Notes: a model not told the origin generated them from the sequence alone. DNA of 64,000 nucleotides from an uncultured Bacteroidales bacterium (GCA_900317845.1 ONII01000002.1:62001-126000); one strand, 5' to 3'; numbered from the stretch's first letter, positions 41,573-51,132 are shown. Made by a program: numbers and translations.

Positions 41573-41975
41573 CTTGTGCAAGATATTCGTACTGCTTGAT
41601 ACTCAGCAGTTTCCCTTTAGCGTTGTAGGTATACTGCACCTTCTTTTTCCCAAAGGCATTCCACTCGAACGTCTTGTAGGTCTGGAGCTTGTTGCGGCCG
41701 TCGTACACCAGTTCGCGCGACACCTTGCCGTCCGGCCCGTACTCAAAGCGCTTGCGCCACTTCTGGCCCTCGGAGCCGTATTCCGCCTCCTCAATCTTCT
41801 TGCCTTCCGCAGAGAAGGTGGTAATGTGGTCCAGCACCTTGTTTCCGCCTTTGGGGTCCGAGTTCCATTCCTTGATAACCAGGTTCTTCTTGTTCAGCTG
41901 TTTGTCGGGCTCCTGGGCCCCTGCCGCCGGAAGGAGCAGCAGGGCCCATGCCAGTATAAGGATGAGTCGTTTCAT
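41559..41975 (-). CDS. Secreted protein with YwqK/MORN-like repeats
   Basis: A 138-residue protein with a signal peptide (MKRLILILAWALLLLPAAGAQ). The mature part has short repeats of the type KRFEYGPDGKVSRELVYDGR and KVQYTYNAKGKLLSIKQYEY, reminiscent of RHS/YwqK-like beta-hairpin repeats. It is the first gene of the operon with the VTC enzyme and overlaps it by 14 bases. Its role may be periplasmic binding of the polymer or its machinery. Confidence 0.65.
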   Translation of the reverse strand: MKRLILILAWALLLLPAAGAQEPDKQLNKKNLVIKEWNSDPKGGNKVLDHITTFSAEGKKIEEAEYGSEGQKWRKRFEYGPDGKVSRELVYDGRNKLQTYKTFEWNAFGKKKVQYTYNAKGKLLSIKQYEYLAQDAGE

Positions 41976-41984
41976 AACAATCTA

Positions 41985-41992
41985 CAAAGATA
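41985..41992 (-). promoter_or_regulatory. -7 promoter box of the VTC operon
   Basis: CAAAGATA reads TATCTTTG on the minus strand, 9 bases before the ATG at 41975 and 12 bases after the upstream beta-helix gene ends. Confidence 0.5.
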
Positions 41993-42004
41993 ATCAATTA
42001 TAGC

Positions 42005-43810
42005 TTAGGGACGACCTCCGTGTCCGCCGCCGGGGCCACCGCCACCGGGACCGCCCTGACCACCGGAATAGGCGCTCAGACTCACGGAGGAGCCGCCGGA
42101 GATGCCGTCTGTGGCCCATGCACCGTTGCAATAGGTGTCGCCGCCCACGCTTACGCCCTGGTAGCCGCCGGAAAGGCCGGGGGCGCTTACGGCAAAGTTG
42201 GACAGGCCGGAGGGCGCCTTAAAGGCCGCAATGCATGCACTGCCATTGTACAGGGCATTCCAGCTGCCGGCGGTGCCGTTCATGCTGTACACCGTTTGTG
42301 CGGCGGAGTAGCCGTTTTCCAGGCCGCCGTAGACCACCACGGTGGCGCCGCTGTTGATATACAACTTGTAACCGCCCTCGGTGTTGGCGTCCAGGGCCAC
42401 CTCCGGGCTGCCCTTGGTGGTGACGGCAAACACGTACCCGCCGGAAAGTTTCATGTCGCTGTTGGCGTCAATGGCGTCGTTGCCGGTGGAGTGGCCATAG
42501 ACATAGCCGCCGGTAATGTTCATCTCGCCCTGGCTGTTGATGGCGTCGTCGGCCGAGGAATAGGCATACAGGCTGCCGCCGGTAACGGTGAGCTTGCCTT
42601 TGGCCTCCACGCATTCGCTCTTGGCGGTAGTGGCCACGATGCTGCCGCCGCTTATCACCAGGTTACCGCCGTACACATAGTTGCGGCCGCTGCCTTCCTT
42701 GAAGCCAATCTTGATGGCTTTGGAGGAGACGTCGTTGGACTCGCTGCCGGAAGTGGTGATGGTGAGGGAGCCGCCGGAGATATAACTGTCGGCCAGGCCG
42801 CCGTTGGCTTTGTAGTAGCTATAGTTGCCGGCCCGGACGCCTTTGCCGCCGGCGCCGGTATTGGTGATGGTCACCGTGCCGCCGGTCATGCCAAAGCAGT
42901 TGTCGGCCTTGATGCCGGCTGTGCCATCATACTCGCTGTCTTCGCTGTCGTAGGCCACGCCGCCGCTCACCGTGATGGTGGTGGTGCCACCTTCCACCAG
43001 GACATAATCGTCGCTGGTGATACCCTTTTTCATGGCGGCCTTGGTGGTGATGTCCAGGGTGCCGTCGGAGAGCCGGACGTAGTCGTTGGCCTTGATGCCG
43101 TGACCGGCGCCCGTGCCGGCCGTTATGGAGACGTTGGCGCCGGTGAACAGGCGCACGTAATCGTCAGAGGCAATGCCGCTCTTCCCCTGGGCATTATTGG
43201 CCGATACGGTGAGCTTGTTGGTGCCGCCGGCAGGGCCGCTGAAGATGAGCTGGCCCTCGGAGAAGAGGACGGCTTTCATGTCTTCGTCGCCGCTGGTGGC
43301 GTAGCTGGCGCCGGTACCATCGGCCAGGGTGTTGGTGCCTTCAATATAGACAAAGGTACGTTTGCCGCTCTGGTTGTCAATGGCGGCGCCGTCGGGGTTG
43401 GTGAGGGAGAGACCGCTCAGCCAGAGGGCCTGCTTTTTCTCGCTGTACAGCTTGAAACGGCCGTTGGAAGAGCTGCCGCTGAGCTTGTAAATCACATTCT
43501 CCGTGCCGGAGTAGGTGAGGGTTACCCGGGCGCCGTCGCTTTGTACGTCCAGTTTGTCTGCAAGGGCCTCGTGCCCGCTTACGGTGGCGCTGCTGCCATT
43601 GTAGGCGATGCTCACCAGGTACGGGAAATCGTCCTTGGAAAAGGTGTCGTCCTCGTCGTCTTCCACCTCGGGCGCGGGGATCTCGCCGCCGGCGGTGCTT
43701 TCGTTGTCGGAGTTGTTTTGGTTGCTGGATGCGTTGTTTTCAATCTCCTGTTTGTTGCAGCTGCCAATCACCAGCATGGGCAGCAACAGGCTCACTAAAA
43801 CCTTCTTCAT
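42005..43810 (-). CDS. Beta-helix lipoprotein, carbohydrate-binding domain (DUF4353) type
   Basis: A 601-residue lipoprotein (MKKVLVSLLLPMLVIGSC, lipidated Cys18). An acidic linker is followed by a long right-handed beta-helix with repeats such as GIKANDYVRLSDGTLDITT, GKLTVTGGSLYAYSSADDA and AIDANSDMKLSGGYVFAV, the pattern of DUF4353 carbohydrate-binding proteins. The tail is Gly/Pro-rich (GGPGGGGPGGGHGGRP). In many bacteria such proteins occur beside CotH, VTC and DUF4956 genes; here the VTC-DUF4956 operon follows immediately. No CotH kinase is present. Confidence 0.8.
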   Translation of the reverse strand: MKKVLVSLLLPMLVIGSCNKQEIENNASSNQNNSDNESTAGGEIPAPEVEDDEDDTFSKDDFPYLVSIAYNGSSATVSGHEALADKLDVQSDGARVTLTYSGTENVIYKLSGSSSNGRFKLYSEKKQALWLSGLSLTNPDGAAIDNQSGKRTFVYIEGTNTLADGTGASYATSGDEDMKAVLFSEGQLIFSGPAGGTNKLTVSANNAQGKSGIASDDYVRLFTGANVSITAGTGAGHGIKANDYVRLSDGTLDITTKAAMKKGITSDDYVLVEGGTTTITVSGGVAYDSEDSEYDGTAGIKADNCFGMTGGTVTITNTGAGGKGVRAGNYSYYKANGGLADSYISGGSLTITTSGSESNDVSSKAIKIGFKEGSGRNYVYGGNLVISGGSIVATTAKSECVEAKGKLTVTGGSLYAYSSADDAINSQGEMNITGGYVYGHSTGNDAIDANSDMKLSGGYVFAVTTKGSPEVALDANTEGGYKLYINSGATVVVYGGLENGYSAAQTVYSMNGTAGSWNALYNGSACIAAFKAPSGLSNFAVSAPGLSGGYQGVSVGGDTYCNGAWATDGISGGSSVSLSAYSGGQGGPGGGGPGGGHGGRP

Positions 43811-43889
43811 AGTACACGTCTTTTAGGTTTACGCAAAAAAACTTCGACGCAGAAACGCAAAATCCTTGCCAAAACAAAAAAATCTATAG

Positions 43890-43897
43890 TATATTTG
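43890..43897 (+). promoter_or_regulatory. -7 promoter box of the GH28 gene
   Basis: TATATTTG. A CTTG at 43865-43868, 21 bases upstream, may serve as the -33 box. Confidence 0.5.
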
Positions 43898-43917
43898 CCA
43901 AAATAATGACTGTAAAG

Positions 43918-45252
43918 ATGAAACGATTCCTGCTCCTTCTCGCGCTGGTCGTGCCGGCCTGGATGTATGCCCAAGTAGCCCCCGCGCCGGTGCAAATTCC
44001 GGATACTCGCGTGAATATCATGGATTTTGGCGCCGTGGCAGACGGCAGCGCGCTCAATACTGTGGCGTTCGAGAAGGCGGTGTCGGCCCTGCAAAAACAG
44101 GGTGGCGGCCACCTGGTGGTGCCTGCGGGCTTGTATATGACGGGTCCCATCGTCCTCAAGGACTGCATGGACCTGCATCTGGAGCGCGGCGCGGTGATTC
44201 TGCTGTCGCCGGATAAGTTTGTGCATAAGGACAAGGACGGCAAAATCCGGCCCGGCATATCGGCCTCCAAGCGGCACGATGTGAGCATCTCCGGGGAAGG
44301 AATCATTGACGGGAACGGTGCCTGGTGGCGCCCGGTGAAGCGTTCCAAGGTGAGCGATGTGGAGTGGAAAGCCTTCCTCTCCAAAGGCGGCACGGTGAGT
44401 GAGGACGGCAGCCTGTGGTATCCGTCCGGCTTAAAGTCGTTTGACGATTTGGTGGCGGATCCCCGGAAGCAGGAGCGCCTGCGCACGCACCTGGTCCGTT
44501 TTATGGACTGCGAGCGGGTGAGCGTAACGGGCATTACCATCCAGAATTCTCCCAAATTCCACCTGGTGCCCTCCCGTTGCCAGGACGTAACCTTTGAGGG
44601 TATTACCGTGCGTTGCCCCTGGAATGCCCAGAACGGCGATGGCATAGACCTGATGAACTGCCAGCGGGTGGTGGTGCGCCACTGCACCGTAGATGTGGGG
44701 GACGACGGCATCTGCCTCAAGGCCGGCGCCGGGGAAAAGGGGGCTCAGGACGGTCCCTGCAAGGATATGCTCATCGAGGAAAATACCGTGTACCATGCCC
44801 ACGGCGGCTTTGTGATTGGCTCCGAGTTCAGCGGTGGCGTGGAGGATGTGGTGGTGCGTCACAATGTGTTCTCCGGCACGGATACCGGCCTGCGCTTCAA
44901 GAGTGCTCCGGAGCGCGGGGGCGTAGTTAAGAACCTGCGAATCAGCGATATTGTGATGAACGATATTGTGGGGGAGGCCATTGTCTTTGAAACCAGCTAC
45001 GCAGACCGTCCGGCCGGGTACGAGGACAACCAGGCGGCCACTACGCAAAACTTCCTGCCCAATTTCCAGGACATTGTCATTGAGCGCGTATCCTGCTGGA
45101 ACGCCCGCGTGGGCATCCGCGCCAGCGGAACCCTTCAGATGATTCACGACATTAAGGTAAAGGACTCCGTATTCCAGGTTTGGGAAGCGCCCGTAAAAAT
45201 AGACGTTCCCCAGATGATTGCCCTGGAGAACGTCCAAATCAGCGTTTTCTAA
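43918..45252 (+). CDS. Glycoside hydrolase family 28 (polygalacturonase-like)
   Basis: A 444-residue secreted enzyme with a signal peptide (MKRFLLLLALVVPAWMYAQ). The right-handed beta-helix carries the GH28 active-site segments: NGDGIDLMNC (Asn/Asp), VGDDGICLK (Asp pair), HGGFVIGSEFSGG (His/Gly) and RFKSAPERGG (Arg/Lys). It probably cleaves galacturonic-acid linkages in pectin fragments. An in-frame ATG at 43906 would place the start almost on the transcript start; 43918 gives a cleaner signal peptide. It is divergent from the VTC-linked cluster. Confidence 0.88.
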   Translation: MKRFLLLLALVVPAWMYAQVAPAPVQIPDTRVNIMDFGAVADGSALNTVAFEKAVSALQKQGGGHLVVPAGLYMTGPIVLKDCMDLHLERGAVILLSPDKFVHKDKDGKIRPGISASKRHDVSISGEGIIDGNGAWWRPVKRSKVSDVEWKAFLSKGGTVSEDGSLWYPSGLKSFDDLVADPRKQERLRTHLVRFMDCERVSVTGITIQNSPKFHLVPSRCQDVTFEGITVRCPWNAQNGDGIDLMNCQRVVVRHCTVDVGDDGICLKAGAGEKGAQDGPCKDMLIEENTVYHAHGGFVIGSEFSGGVEDVVVRHNVFSGTDTGLRFKSAPERGGVVKNLRISDIVMNDIVGEAIVFETSYADRPAGYEDNQAATTQNFLPNFQDIVIERVSCWNARVGIRASGTLQMIHDIKVKDSVFQVWEAPVKIDVPQMIALENVQISVF

Positions 45253-45255
45253 CGA

Positions 45256-46284
45256 TTATTTTCCGGCCAGGTGTTTCTCCCAGGCCCAGGCGGCCTTGAG
45301 AGTTTCTTCCACCGTGCGGGTGGCTTTCCAGCCCATCTCGGTGTTTGCCAGCGTAGGGTCGGCCCAGATGGCGGTGACGTCGCCGGGGCGGCGCGGGGCG
45401 AACTTGTAGTTGAGCTTGAGCCCGTTCACCTTCTCAAAGGCATTCACCAGTTCCAGCACGCTCACCGGGCGTCCGGTACCCACGTTGAAGGTTTCGCAGT
45501 CCTGCTTCATCTTGCCTTCCATCATGCGCGTAACGGCAAACACATGCGCTTTGGCCAGGTCCACAATGTCAATGTAGTCCCGCTGGCAGGTGCCGTCCGG
45601 CGTGGGGTAGTCGTTGCCAAAAATGCTCAGGCATTCGCGTTTGCCGATAGCCGTTTGGGTAATGAACGGTACCAGGTTGTTGGGAACGCCGCGCGGCAGT
45701 TCGCCAATCAGGGCGCTGGGATGCGCGCCGATGGGGTTGAAGTAGCGCAGCAGGATGCCCTTGATGCGGCCCCCGTTGGCCTTCACGGTGTCTTGCAGGA
45801 TGTCCTCGCACATGGTCTTGGTGTTGCCGTAAGGGGATGTGGCCGGCTTGCGCGGCGTATTTTCCGTGACGGGCACTACGTCCGGTTCCCCATAGACCGT
45901 GGCCGATGACGAGAACAGCACGTTGCATCCGCCTCTTTCCTGGGCCACTTCCAGCACGTTGAGGAAACTGGTAAGATTGTTCCTGTAGTATTTCAGCGGC
46001 TCCGCAACCGATTCACCTACAGCCTTATAGGCTGCGAAATGGATGACGGCGTCGATGGGATACTTGGCGAACAGGGCCTTTACCGCGGCCAGGTCGCAGA
46101 AATCCATCACTTCCAGCGGGAGGTCTTCCCGGCCGGTGATTTTCTTGACGCCTTCGTAGCAGGTGCGGTCGCAATTGGAGAAATTGTCGGCCACCACCAC
46201 ATCGTAGCCGGCTTCAAGGAGCTCTACGGTTACATGACTGCCGATAAAACCGGCGCCACCCGATACCAGAACAGTTTTCTTCAT
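45256..46284 (-). CDS. galE: UDP-glucose 4-epimerase
   Basis: A 342-residue NAD-dependent enzyme that interconverts UDP-glucose and UDP-galactose. The Rossmann start is VLVSGGAGFIGSHVTVELLE, FSSSATVYG provides the catalytic Ser/Thr, and YGNTKTMCED holds the Tyr-x-x-x-Lys pair; the C-terminal MGWKATRTVEETLKAAWAWE is typical of GalE. It lies 6 bases downstream of the OstA-like gene, so it is probably in that operon and supplies sugar nucleotides for surface polysaccharide. Confidence 0.95.
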   Translation of the reverse strand: MKKTVLVSGGAGFIGSHVTVELLEAGYDVVVADNFSNCDRTCYEGVKKITGREDLPLEVMDFCDLAAVKALFAKYPIDAVIHFAAYKAVGESVAEPLKYYRNNLTSFLNVLEVAQERGGCNVLFSSSATVYGEPDVVPVTENTPRKPATSPYGNTKTMCEDILQDTVKANGGRIKGILLRYFNPIGAHPSALIGELPRGVPNNLVPFITQTAIGKRECLSIFGNDYPTPDGTCQRDYIDIVDLAKAHVFAVTRMMEGKMKQDCETFNVGTGRPVSVLELVNAFEKVNGLKLNYKFAPRRPGDVTAIWADPTLANTEMGWKATRTVEETLKAAWAWEKHLAGK

Positions 46285-46290
46285 AACGTA

Positions 46291-48885
46291 TTATTGTTTT
46301 AGTGTTTTTCTCTTTTCTTTTTCCAGGTACTTGAGGAACCGCTCCCGCTCTTTCTGTGCCTGTCGGGCCAGCTTCTGGAGGGCCTTGAGCTTTTTGGCGC
46401 GTGCCTTATCCAGTTTGCGCTGTGCCTTGGCGGCCATTTTTTCCTCATAGCGGCGGTCTTCCTCGGCCCATTTGGCTTCCCGTTCCGCCTGTTTGGCGGC
46501 CTTGGCGGCCTCCCTTGCCGCCTTCTCGCGGGCTTTGGCCTCTTCCTTCAGTTCTTTTTCCGTCTTGGGCTGCTGTTCCGCCGGCTTGGTGGCCAGGGAA
46601 TCCGTTACGGCTGCGGCGGACAGGCTGTCCACGGGCGGCACAGGCACGGGCGGCACGCTCAGGCTGTCCTTGGCGGCCATTGCCAGGGAGTCCGTCGGAG
46701 CGACCAGCGTGTCCGGCAGGGCCGTGAGGGTGGTGTCGCCCTTGGCGCGGGCCAGGGAATCCTGTTCCCGCTGGCGGGCGCGGTCCCGGACCACCTGCAG
46801 AGAGTCGCGGATGGCAATGTCGCGGTAAATCTTTTTGATGTGACCGGGGAAGTAGTCCTCCGTCTGTGTAAACTGCGTATGGGGCCGGGCCAGGTAAGCC
46901 GTCCGTTCACTCCGACGCGGGGTTAACGAGGTGACATCCAGCGGCGAAGCCGGACGGCGTTCCGGGTCCCAGCGGAATCCCTTGAGGGTTTTGTCCTCTT
47001 CCGGCATCTGCACGGTGGGATACCCGTCGTTCTTGGGATTGTCGTAATAGTAAATGCGTTCTATCTCGCCGTCCTTGAAGGTGGCGTAAATCATCTTGGA
47101 TTCCACCTTGTTCACCGTGGCCAGGGCGCCTTTCTCTTCCAGGTAGAAGATGGACGAGGCACCGCCCAGGGCGTCAAAGCGGGTGAGGGCCGATGTGGAG
47201 TCAAAATAGGCCACCATCTCCGTACCGCGGATTTGGTCGTAGCTGTGCGGGTCTTCCTGAATGGTGATGAAGGCATTGGCCAGCAGGTGGGCCTTTTCCA
47301 TCTGCTTGTTCTTAATGACCATGTAAATGCTGTCGGCGGTGTATTGCCGATTGCCCTCGTTGTAGAAGATGGGGTTCTGGTACAGGCGTACCAGGGAATC
47401 CAGGTCCGAGTAGATGAGGGAGTCGGAAGACATTTGCATGTCCCGGCGGAACATGCGTACATGCTTGGAGCCCCAGATGAAGTTAATCTTGGTGGTGTCC
47501 TTGGGCGGCGGAAGCGTATCCACCGGGGCCAGGGCAAGCGAGTCTTGGGGCGCCGCCAGGGTATCTTTGGGCATGGCCAGGGTATCGGCCGGCACCTTCA
47601 AGCTGTCTGCCGGTGCCTGCAGGGTGTCCGCTTGCGCTTTTAGGGAGTCTGCGGGCGCGGCCTTGGGCTTGTCGGCGGGTTTGTTTGCGGGCTTGTTTGC
47701 CGGTTTGTCGGCCGGCTTGCCGGTTTTCTGGCCTTGCGCCGGGGGTGTCGGCGGACGGTTGGGATCGGTTAGGGCGGCTTCTTCCGCCGCTTTGGCTGCT
47801 GCTTCCGCGGCCTTCCTGCGGTATTCCATCACCGGGTCTCCGGCAATGTCCGAGAGGCGCTTCTGGGCGTCCTTTTCCCATTCCTCGGGGATGTCGCATT
47901 TCCGGATGCCCCGCAGGAGCAGCAGGTCACCGCCCAGATACAGGGTGTCCCGTTTGTCTTTTTCCTCGCTGATGGACATGATGGCGGGCTCCCGCGTCAT
48001 GCGAATCTGTGACAGGCTGTCGGTGTATTGGAACTTGCCGGCCAGCGCAAAGACGTTCCGCGTGGTGTCCATGAGCTCCACATGACCAAGGAGGTCCGCA
48101 TCGCCCACGGTCCTGTAATAATAAAGGGAGTCCGACCAGGTCTCCTGGTCCTGCGTGAGCACGTGCACGTTGCGGCGGAAGAAAAAGAGCTCCCGGCCGC
48201 GGTCGTACCAGCCGTCGTTGGCGCTGAGCATTTTATCGTCCTGCCACATGTCGGTGGCAAAGCCGAAGTAGGCGGTGGAAAGGTCGCTGCGGTACTCCAG
48301 GCGGGAGGTTTTCACAAAGGTGGTGTCCAGGTACATGTTCACCTGGTCGTTGAACACGAACAGGTGGGCTTTGGAGTCATAGGTGCCGTACAGGCTCTCG
48401 ATGATTTGTCCGTCTTTGTCCCGCATGGCGCCGCCGTCCTGGAAGATGGCCACGGAGTCCTTGGTGTTGTAGTCCAGGTAGCGCGTACGGAGGGTATTGT
48501 TGTCTTTGTCTTCCAGCTGCACCAGGGAACCCCGGAAGCGGGCCATGTTGTCGTCCACCACGTATTGCAGGGTTTCGCTGCTCAGCTGCGTCTGGTCCTG
48601 GATAATGCGCACATGGCCCACGGCGTCGATGATGTTGGTGTTGACGTTCCACAGGGCGGTGTCGCACAGCAGGTAGGTGTCGTTGTGCAGGAAGCGGGCC
48701 GGTCCGATGACTTTGCGGTAGCTTTGCCCGTCTTTGTCTTCAATGAGCTGGGCGCTCTGGGCGCTGATCAGGTGCACTTTCCCGTCGTCCCCCTTCTTTT
48801 TCTGGGGCTCCTGCGCATACAAGAGGGCCGCTGCCGCCAGGACCGACAGCAAACAGCAGACGGTATGAACAAGCCTGCGGCGCAC
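46291..48885 (-). CDS. OstA/LptA-like protein with long low-complexity segments
   Basis: An 864-residue exported protein (signal MRRRLVHTVCCLLSVLAAAALLYA cleaved near AQE). The N-terminal half shows OstA beta-jellyroll repeats seen in LPS-transport proteins (GHVRIIQDQTQLSSETLQYV, LEYRSDLSTAYFGFA). The middle has Pro/Lys/Ala runs (KPANKPANKPADKPK) and repeated A-D-S/T-L units, a second OstA stretch follows, and the C-terminus is a Lys/Ala/Glu-rich helix. It starts with GTG overlapping the stop of the surA-like gene by one base (TAGTG), so translation is coupled. It is longer than LptA, so it may span the periplasm. Confidence 0.78.
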   Translation of the reverse strand: MRRRLVHTVCCLLSVLAAAALLYAQEPQKKKGDDGKVHLISAQSAQLIEDKDGQSYRKVIGPARFLHNDTYLLCDTALWNVNTNIIDAVGHVRIIQDQTQLSSETLQYVVDDNMARFRGSLVQLEDKDNNTLRTRYLDYNTKDSVAIFQDGGAMRDKDGQIIESLYGTYDSKAHLFVFNDQVNMYLDTTFVKTSRLEYRSDLSTAYFGFATDMWQDDKMLSANDGWYDRGRELFFFRRNVHVLTQDQETWSDSLYYYRTVGDADLLGHVELMDTTRNVFALAGKFQYTDSLSQIRMTREPAIMSISEEKDKRDTLYLGGDLLLLRGIRKCDIPEEWEKDAQKRLSDIAGDPVMEYRRKAAEAAAKAAEEAALTDPNRPPTPPAQGQKTGKPADKPANKPANKPADKPKAAPADSLKAQADTLQAPADSLKVPADTLAMPKDTLAAPQDSLALAPVDTLPPPKDTTKINFIWGSKHVRMFRRDMQMSSDSLIYSDLDSLVRLYQNPIFYNEGNRQYTADSIYMVIKNKQMEKAHLLANAFITIQEDPHSYDQIRGTEMVAYFDSTSALTRFDALGGASSIFYLEEKGALATVNKVESKMIYATFKDGEIERIYYYDNPKNDGYPTVQMPEEDKTLKGFRWDPERRPASPLDVTSLTPRRSERTAYLARPHTQFTQTEDYFPGHIKKIYRDIAIRDSLQVVRDRARQREQDSLARAKGDTTLTALPDTLVAPTDSLAMAAKDSLSVPPVPVPPVDSLSAAAVTDSLATKPAEQQPKTEKELKEEAKAREKAAREAAKAAKQAEREAKWAEEDRRYEEKMAAKAQRKLDKARAKKLKALQKLARQAQKERERFLKYLEKEKRKTLKQ

Positions 48886-50255
48886 TATTTACGGGCATTC
48901 CACACCTCGCGGGTGAATTCACATTCGTGGAAGAGCGGGTCGATGATAATATAGGTGTCTTTCACCTTCCCGGCCAGGAAGGCGTCTACGGCCTCCTTTT
49001 GCTTGATTTCCTTCACCTTGTCCAGAATCTGGGTATAGTCGTGCTCGAAGGTGGCGGTATGGGCGGGGACAATCTTGTCTATCTTGATTACCTTATACAC
49101 CAGGTTGCCCGTTCTGCCCTGCAGGTAGCCTTCGTTGTCCTGCGACTCCACGGGCTCGGAGATTTCGCCCACCTTCAGGTCTTTGATGGCGGCATAATCG
49201 GCCGGTTTGAGCTGGTCGATCTCGAAGTAGGCGGACCCGGTGGCAGGGTCGGCCATTTGGCCGCCGTTGGTGCGGGTGGCCGGGTCCTCGGAGAAGAAGC
49301 GCGCCGCCATGGTGAAGCTGATTTCCTCCTCCAGGATTTTGCTGCGCAGGCTGTCCAGTTTATGGAAGGCTTTCTCGCGGTCTTCCGCCGTGTACTGGGG
49401 TTTGATGAGGATGTGGCGGGCATTGAACATATCGCCCTTCTTTTCAATGACTTCAATGATGTGGAAGCCGTCCGGGGTTTCTACAATCTGGGAGATGGTG
49501 CCGGGGCGCAGGGCCATGGCGGCATCCGAGAAGGCCGGCCAGAAGATGGACTTGGAGGCCAGGCCCAGCTCACCGCCGCGACGGGCGCTGCCGGGGTCCT
49601 CAGAGTAGATGCGCGCCAGGGTGCTGAACTTTTCACCGTTCATGATGCGTTCCCGCAGGCTCAGGAGCTTCTCCTTCACGGCCATGGCCGCCTTTTCGCG
49701 GTCCGGATACAGGCAAATCTGGCTCAGCTGATATTTCACGGGAACTACCGGGAGGTCTTCCGGGTCCGTGGCGTCCATGTACTGTTTTACGTCGTGCGGG
49801 GTCACCTCCGGCATTTTGCCGGCAATCTCCATGCGCTCCTGCTCCGTGAGGCTCTGCTCCTCAAGGGCTTTCTGCCATTCCTGGCGCAGCTTGTACAACG
49901 GTTTGCCAAAGTATTTTTCCATTTCTTCGTCACCGCCCAGCTGCGTGCGGAACCAGTCTATACGTTGTGCCAGGTTGCCCTGCACCATGTCGTTGTTTAC
50001 GGTGAGGGAGTCTATACGGGCCTGCATCAGGAAAATCTTGGCGTCCAGCATGTTCTCCAGCACTTCACAGCGGAGGTCCCGGTCCGACCCGGCGCCGGTG
50101 GCGCGCATTTGCTGCACCTCTGCCTCAATGTCCGACAGGAGGATGGTTTCTCCGCCCACGACGGCAACGGTTTTGTCCACAATGCCCTTGTATTTTTGCG
50201 CACTGAGCGTAAGGCATGCCAGCAAAGCGGCGGCTGACAGGAAGATATGTTTCAT
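48885..50255 (-). CDS. Peptidylprolyl isomerase, SurA-like periplasmic chaperone
   Basis: A 456-residue periplasmic foldase with a signal peptide (MKHIFLSAAALLACLTLSAQ). The N-terminal chaperone domain begins VDKTVAVVGGETILLSDIEA, and two parvulin domains follow (LARIYSEDPGSARRGGELGL and ARFFSEDPATRTNGGQM). It helps outer-membrane proteins to fold, here expressed with an LPS-transport-like protein. A TTG six bases upstream is in frame; the ATG at 50255 is preferred. Confidence 0.9.
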   Translation of the reverse strand: MKHIFLSAAALLACLTLSAQKYKGIVDKTVAVVGGETILLSDIEAEVQQMRATGAGSDRDLRCEVLENMLDAKIFLMQARIDSLTVNNDMVQGNLAQRIDWFRTQLGGDEEMEKYFGKPLYKLRQEWQKALEEQSLTEQERMEIAGKMPEVTPHDVKQYMDATDPEDLPVVPVKYQLSQICLYPDREKAAMAVKEKLLSLRERIMNGEKFSTLARIYSEDPGSARRGGELGLASKSIFWPAFSDAAMALRPGTISQIVETPDGFHIIEVIEKKGDMFNARHILIKPQYTAEDREKAFHKLDSLRSKILEEEISFTMAARFFSEDPATRTNGGQMADPATGSAYFEIDQLKPADYAAIKDLKVGEISEPVESQDNEGYLQGRTGNLVYKVIKIDKIVPAHTATFEHDYTQILDKVKEIKQKEAVDAFLAGKVKDTYIIIDPLFHECEFTREVWNARK

Positions 50256-50257
50256 AC

Positions 50258-51124
50258 TCAATAGATTACTAATTTTTTGTTTTGGCGGGCATTCTGCAGC
50301 ACGTCCTGCTCCAGCTGGGTCTCCAGCTCATGTTTGCGGGAGCTCAGGATGAGGTCGCGGATGCGCGGGGTGCAGTATTCCAGCGGTGCCGTGCGGCCTT
50401 CCGGAATCATATCCACCAGGCAGGCCAGGTGCAGGACATTGCCCTCGTCTGTCCATTCTACGAACTGGCCTTTCAGGGAAGTCATCATTTTCCCGTAGTC
50501 CATGCCCAGGTCCTGGGCCACAAGAAGGGCATCCTGCCAGGTATTGGCGGCATCCACATATTTGATGGCGATGGTGGTGGACAGGTTGGCGGCCTCCGCG
50601 GCGCTTTTCTCGTCGTCCGAGGAAATGAGGGTGCGCAGGGCGCTCAGTTTTTTGGAACCGGCGGGAAGAATAAGGTAGCGCGCTTTTACAATGGGGCGTT
50701 CCAGGCGGAATTTGCCTAGGTTGGCATTGTAGTACCGGACAATTTCTTCGTCGGTGACCAGGGTGTCCAGCCGCTGCTCAATGTAGCGCTGCTCATAACG
50801 GAATTTCAGGAGCGTGCGGCGGTAGTCTTCCAGCTCTGCCGATACGTCTTTCTCTGCTTCCGAGAGCTGTTCTTCCGCCATGTCCAGCAGGAGGAGGTCC
50901 TCTGCCCAGGCATTGATGTACTGGTGCGCCAGGTTGATGCTGTCTTCCCGCGAAACGCCGGTGGGAATGTAGCTTTCCAGCTGCTCACGGTGCAGGACGT
51001 GTGAGCCGGCACGGGCCACCACTTCTCCGCGGAGGAGTTCGGTGGCGGTTTCGGCAAGGGTGGAGGCTACCTTGCAGGAGGTGGCCGCCATCAGAAAAGC
51101 TGCTATGTACACGTACTTGCGCAT
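50258..51124 (-). CDS. Lipoprotein related to SurA-type foldases (isomerase domain reduced)
   Basis: A 288-residue lipoprotein (MRKYVYIAAFLMAATSC). RAGSHVLHREQLESYIPTGV and the long helices after it match the SurA-like chaperone part, and the C-terminal half lacks an obvious complete parvulin signature. It ends 2 bases before the SurA-like gene, so the pair likely cooperates in outer-membrane protein assembly. It is the first gene of the operon running to galE. Confidence 0.7.
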   Translation of the reverse strand: MRKYVYIAAFLMAATSCKVASTLAETATELLRGEVVARAGSHVLHREQLESYIPTGVSREDSINLAHQYINAWAEDLLLLDMAEEQLSEAEKDVSAELEDYRRTLLKFRYEQRYIEQRLDTLVTDEEIVRYYNANLGKFRLERPIVKARYLILPAGSKKLSALRTLISSDDEKSAAEAANLSTTIAIKYVDAANTWQDALLVAQDLGMDYGKMMTSLKGQFVEWTDEGNVLHLACLVDMIPEGRTAPLEYCTPRIRDLILSSRKHELETQLEQDVLQNARQNKKLVIY

Positions 51125-51132
51125 GTATCCCG

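Noticed and set aside
42020..43798. 592-codon plus-strand frame opposite the beta-helix lipoprotein
   Set aside because: It mirrors the Gly-rich repeats of the minus-strand gene; that gene has a proper lipoprotein signal and family repeats, the plus frame has neither.
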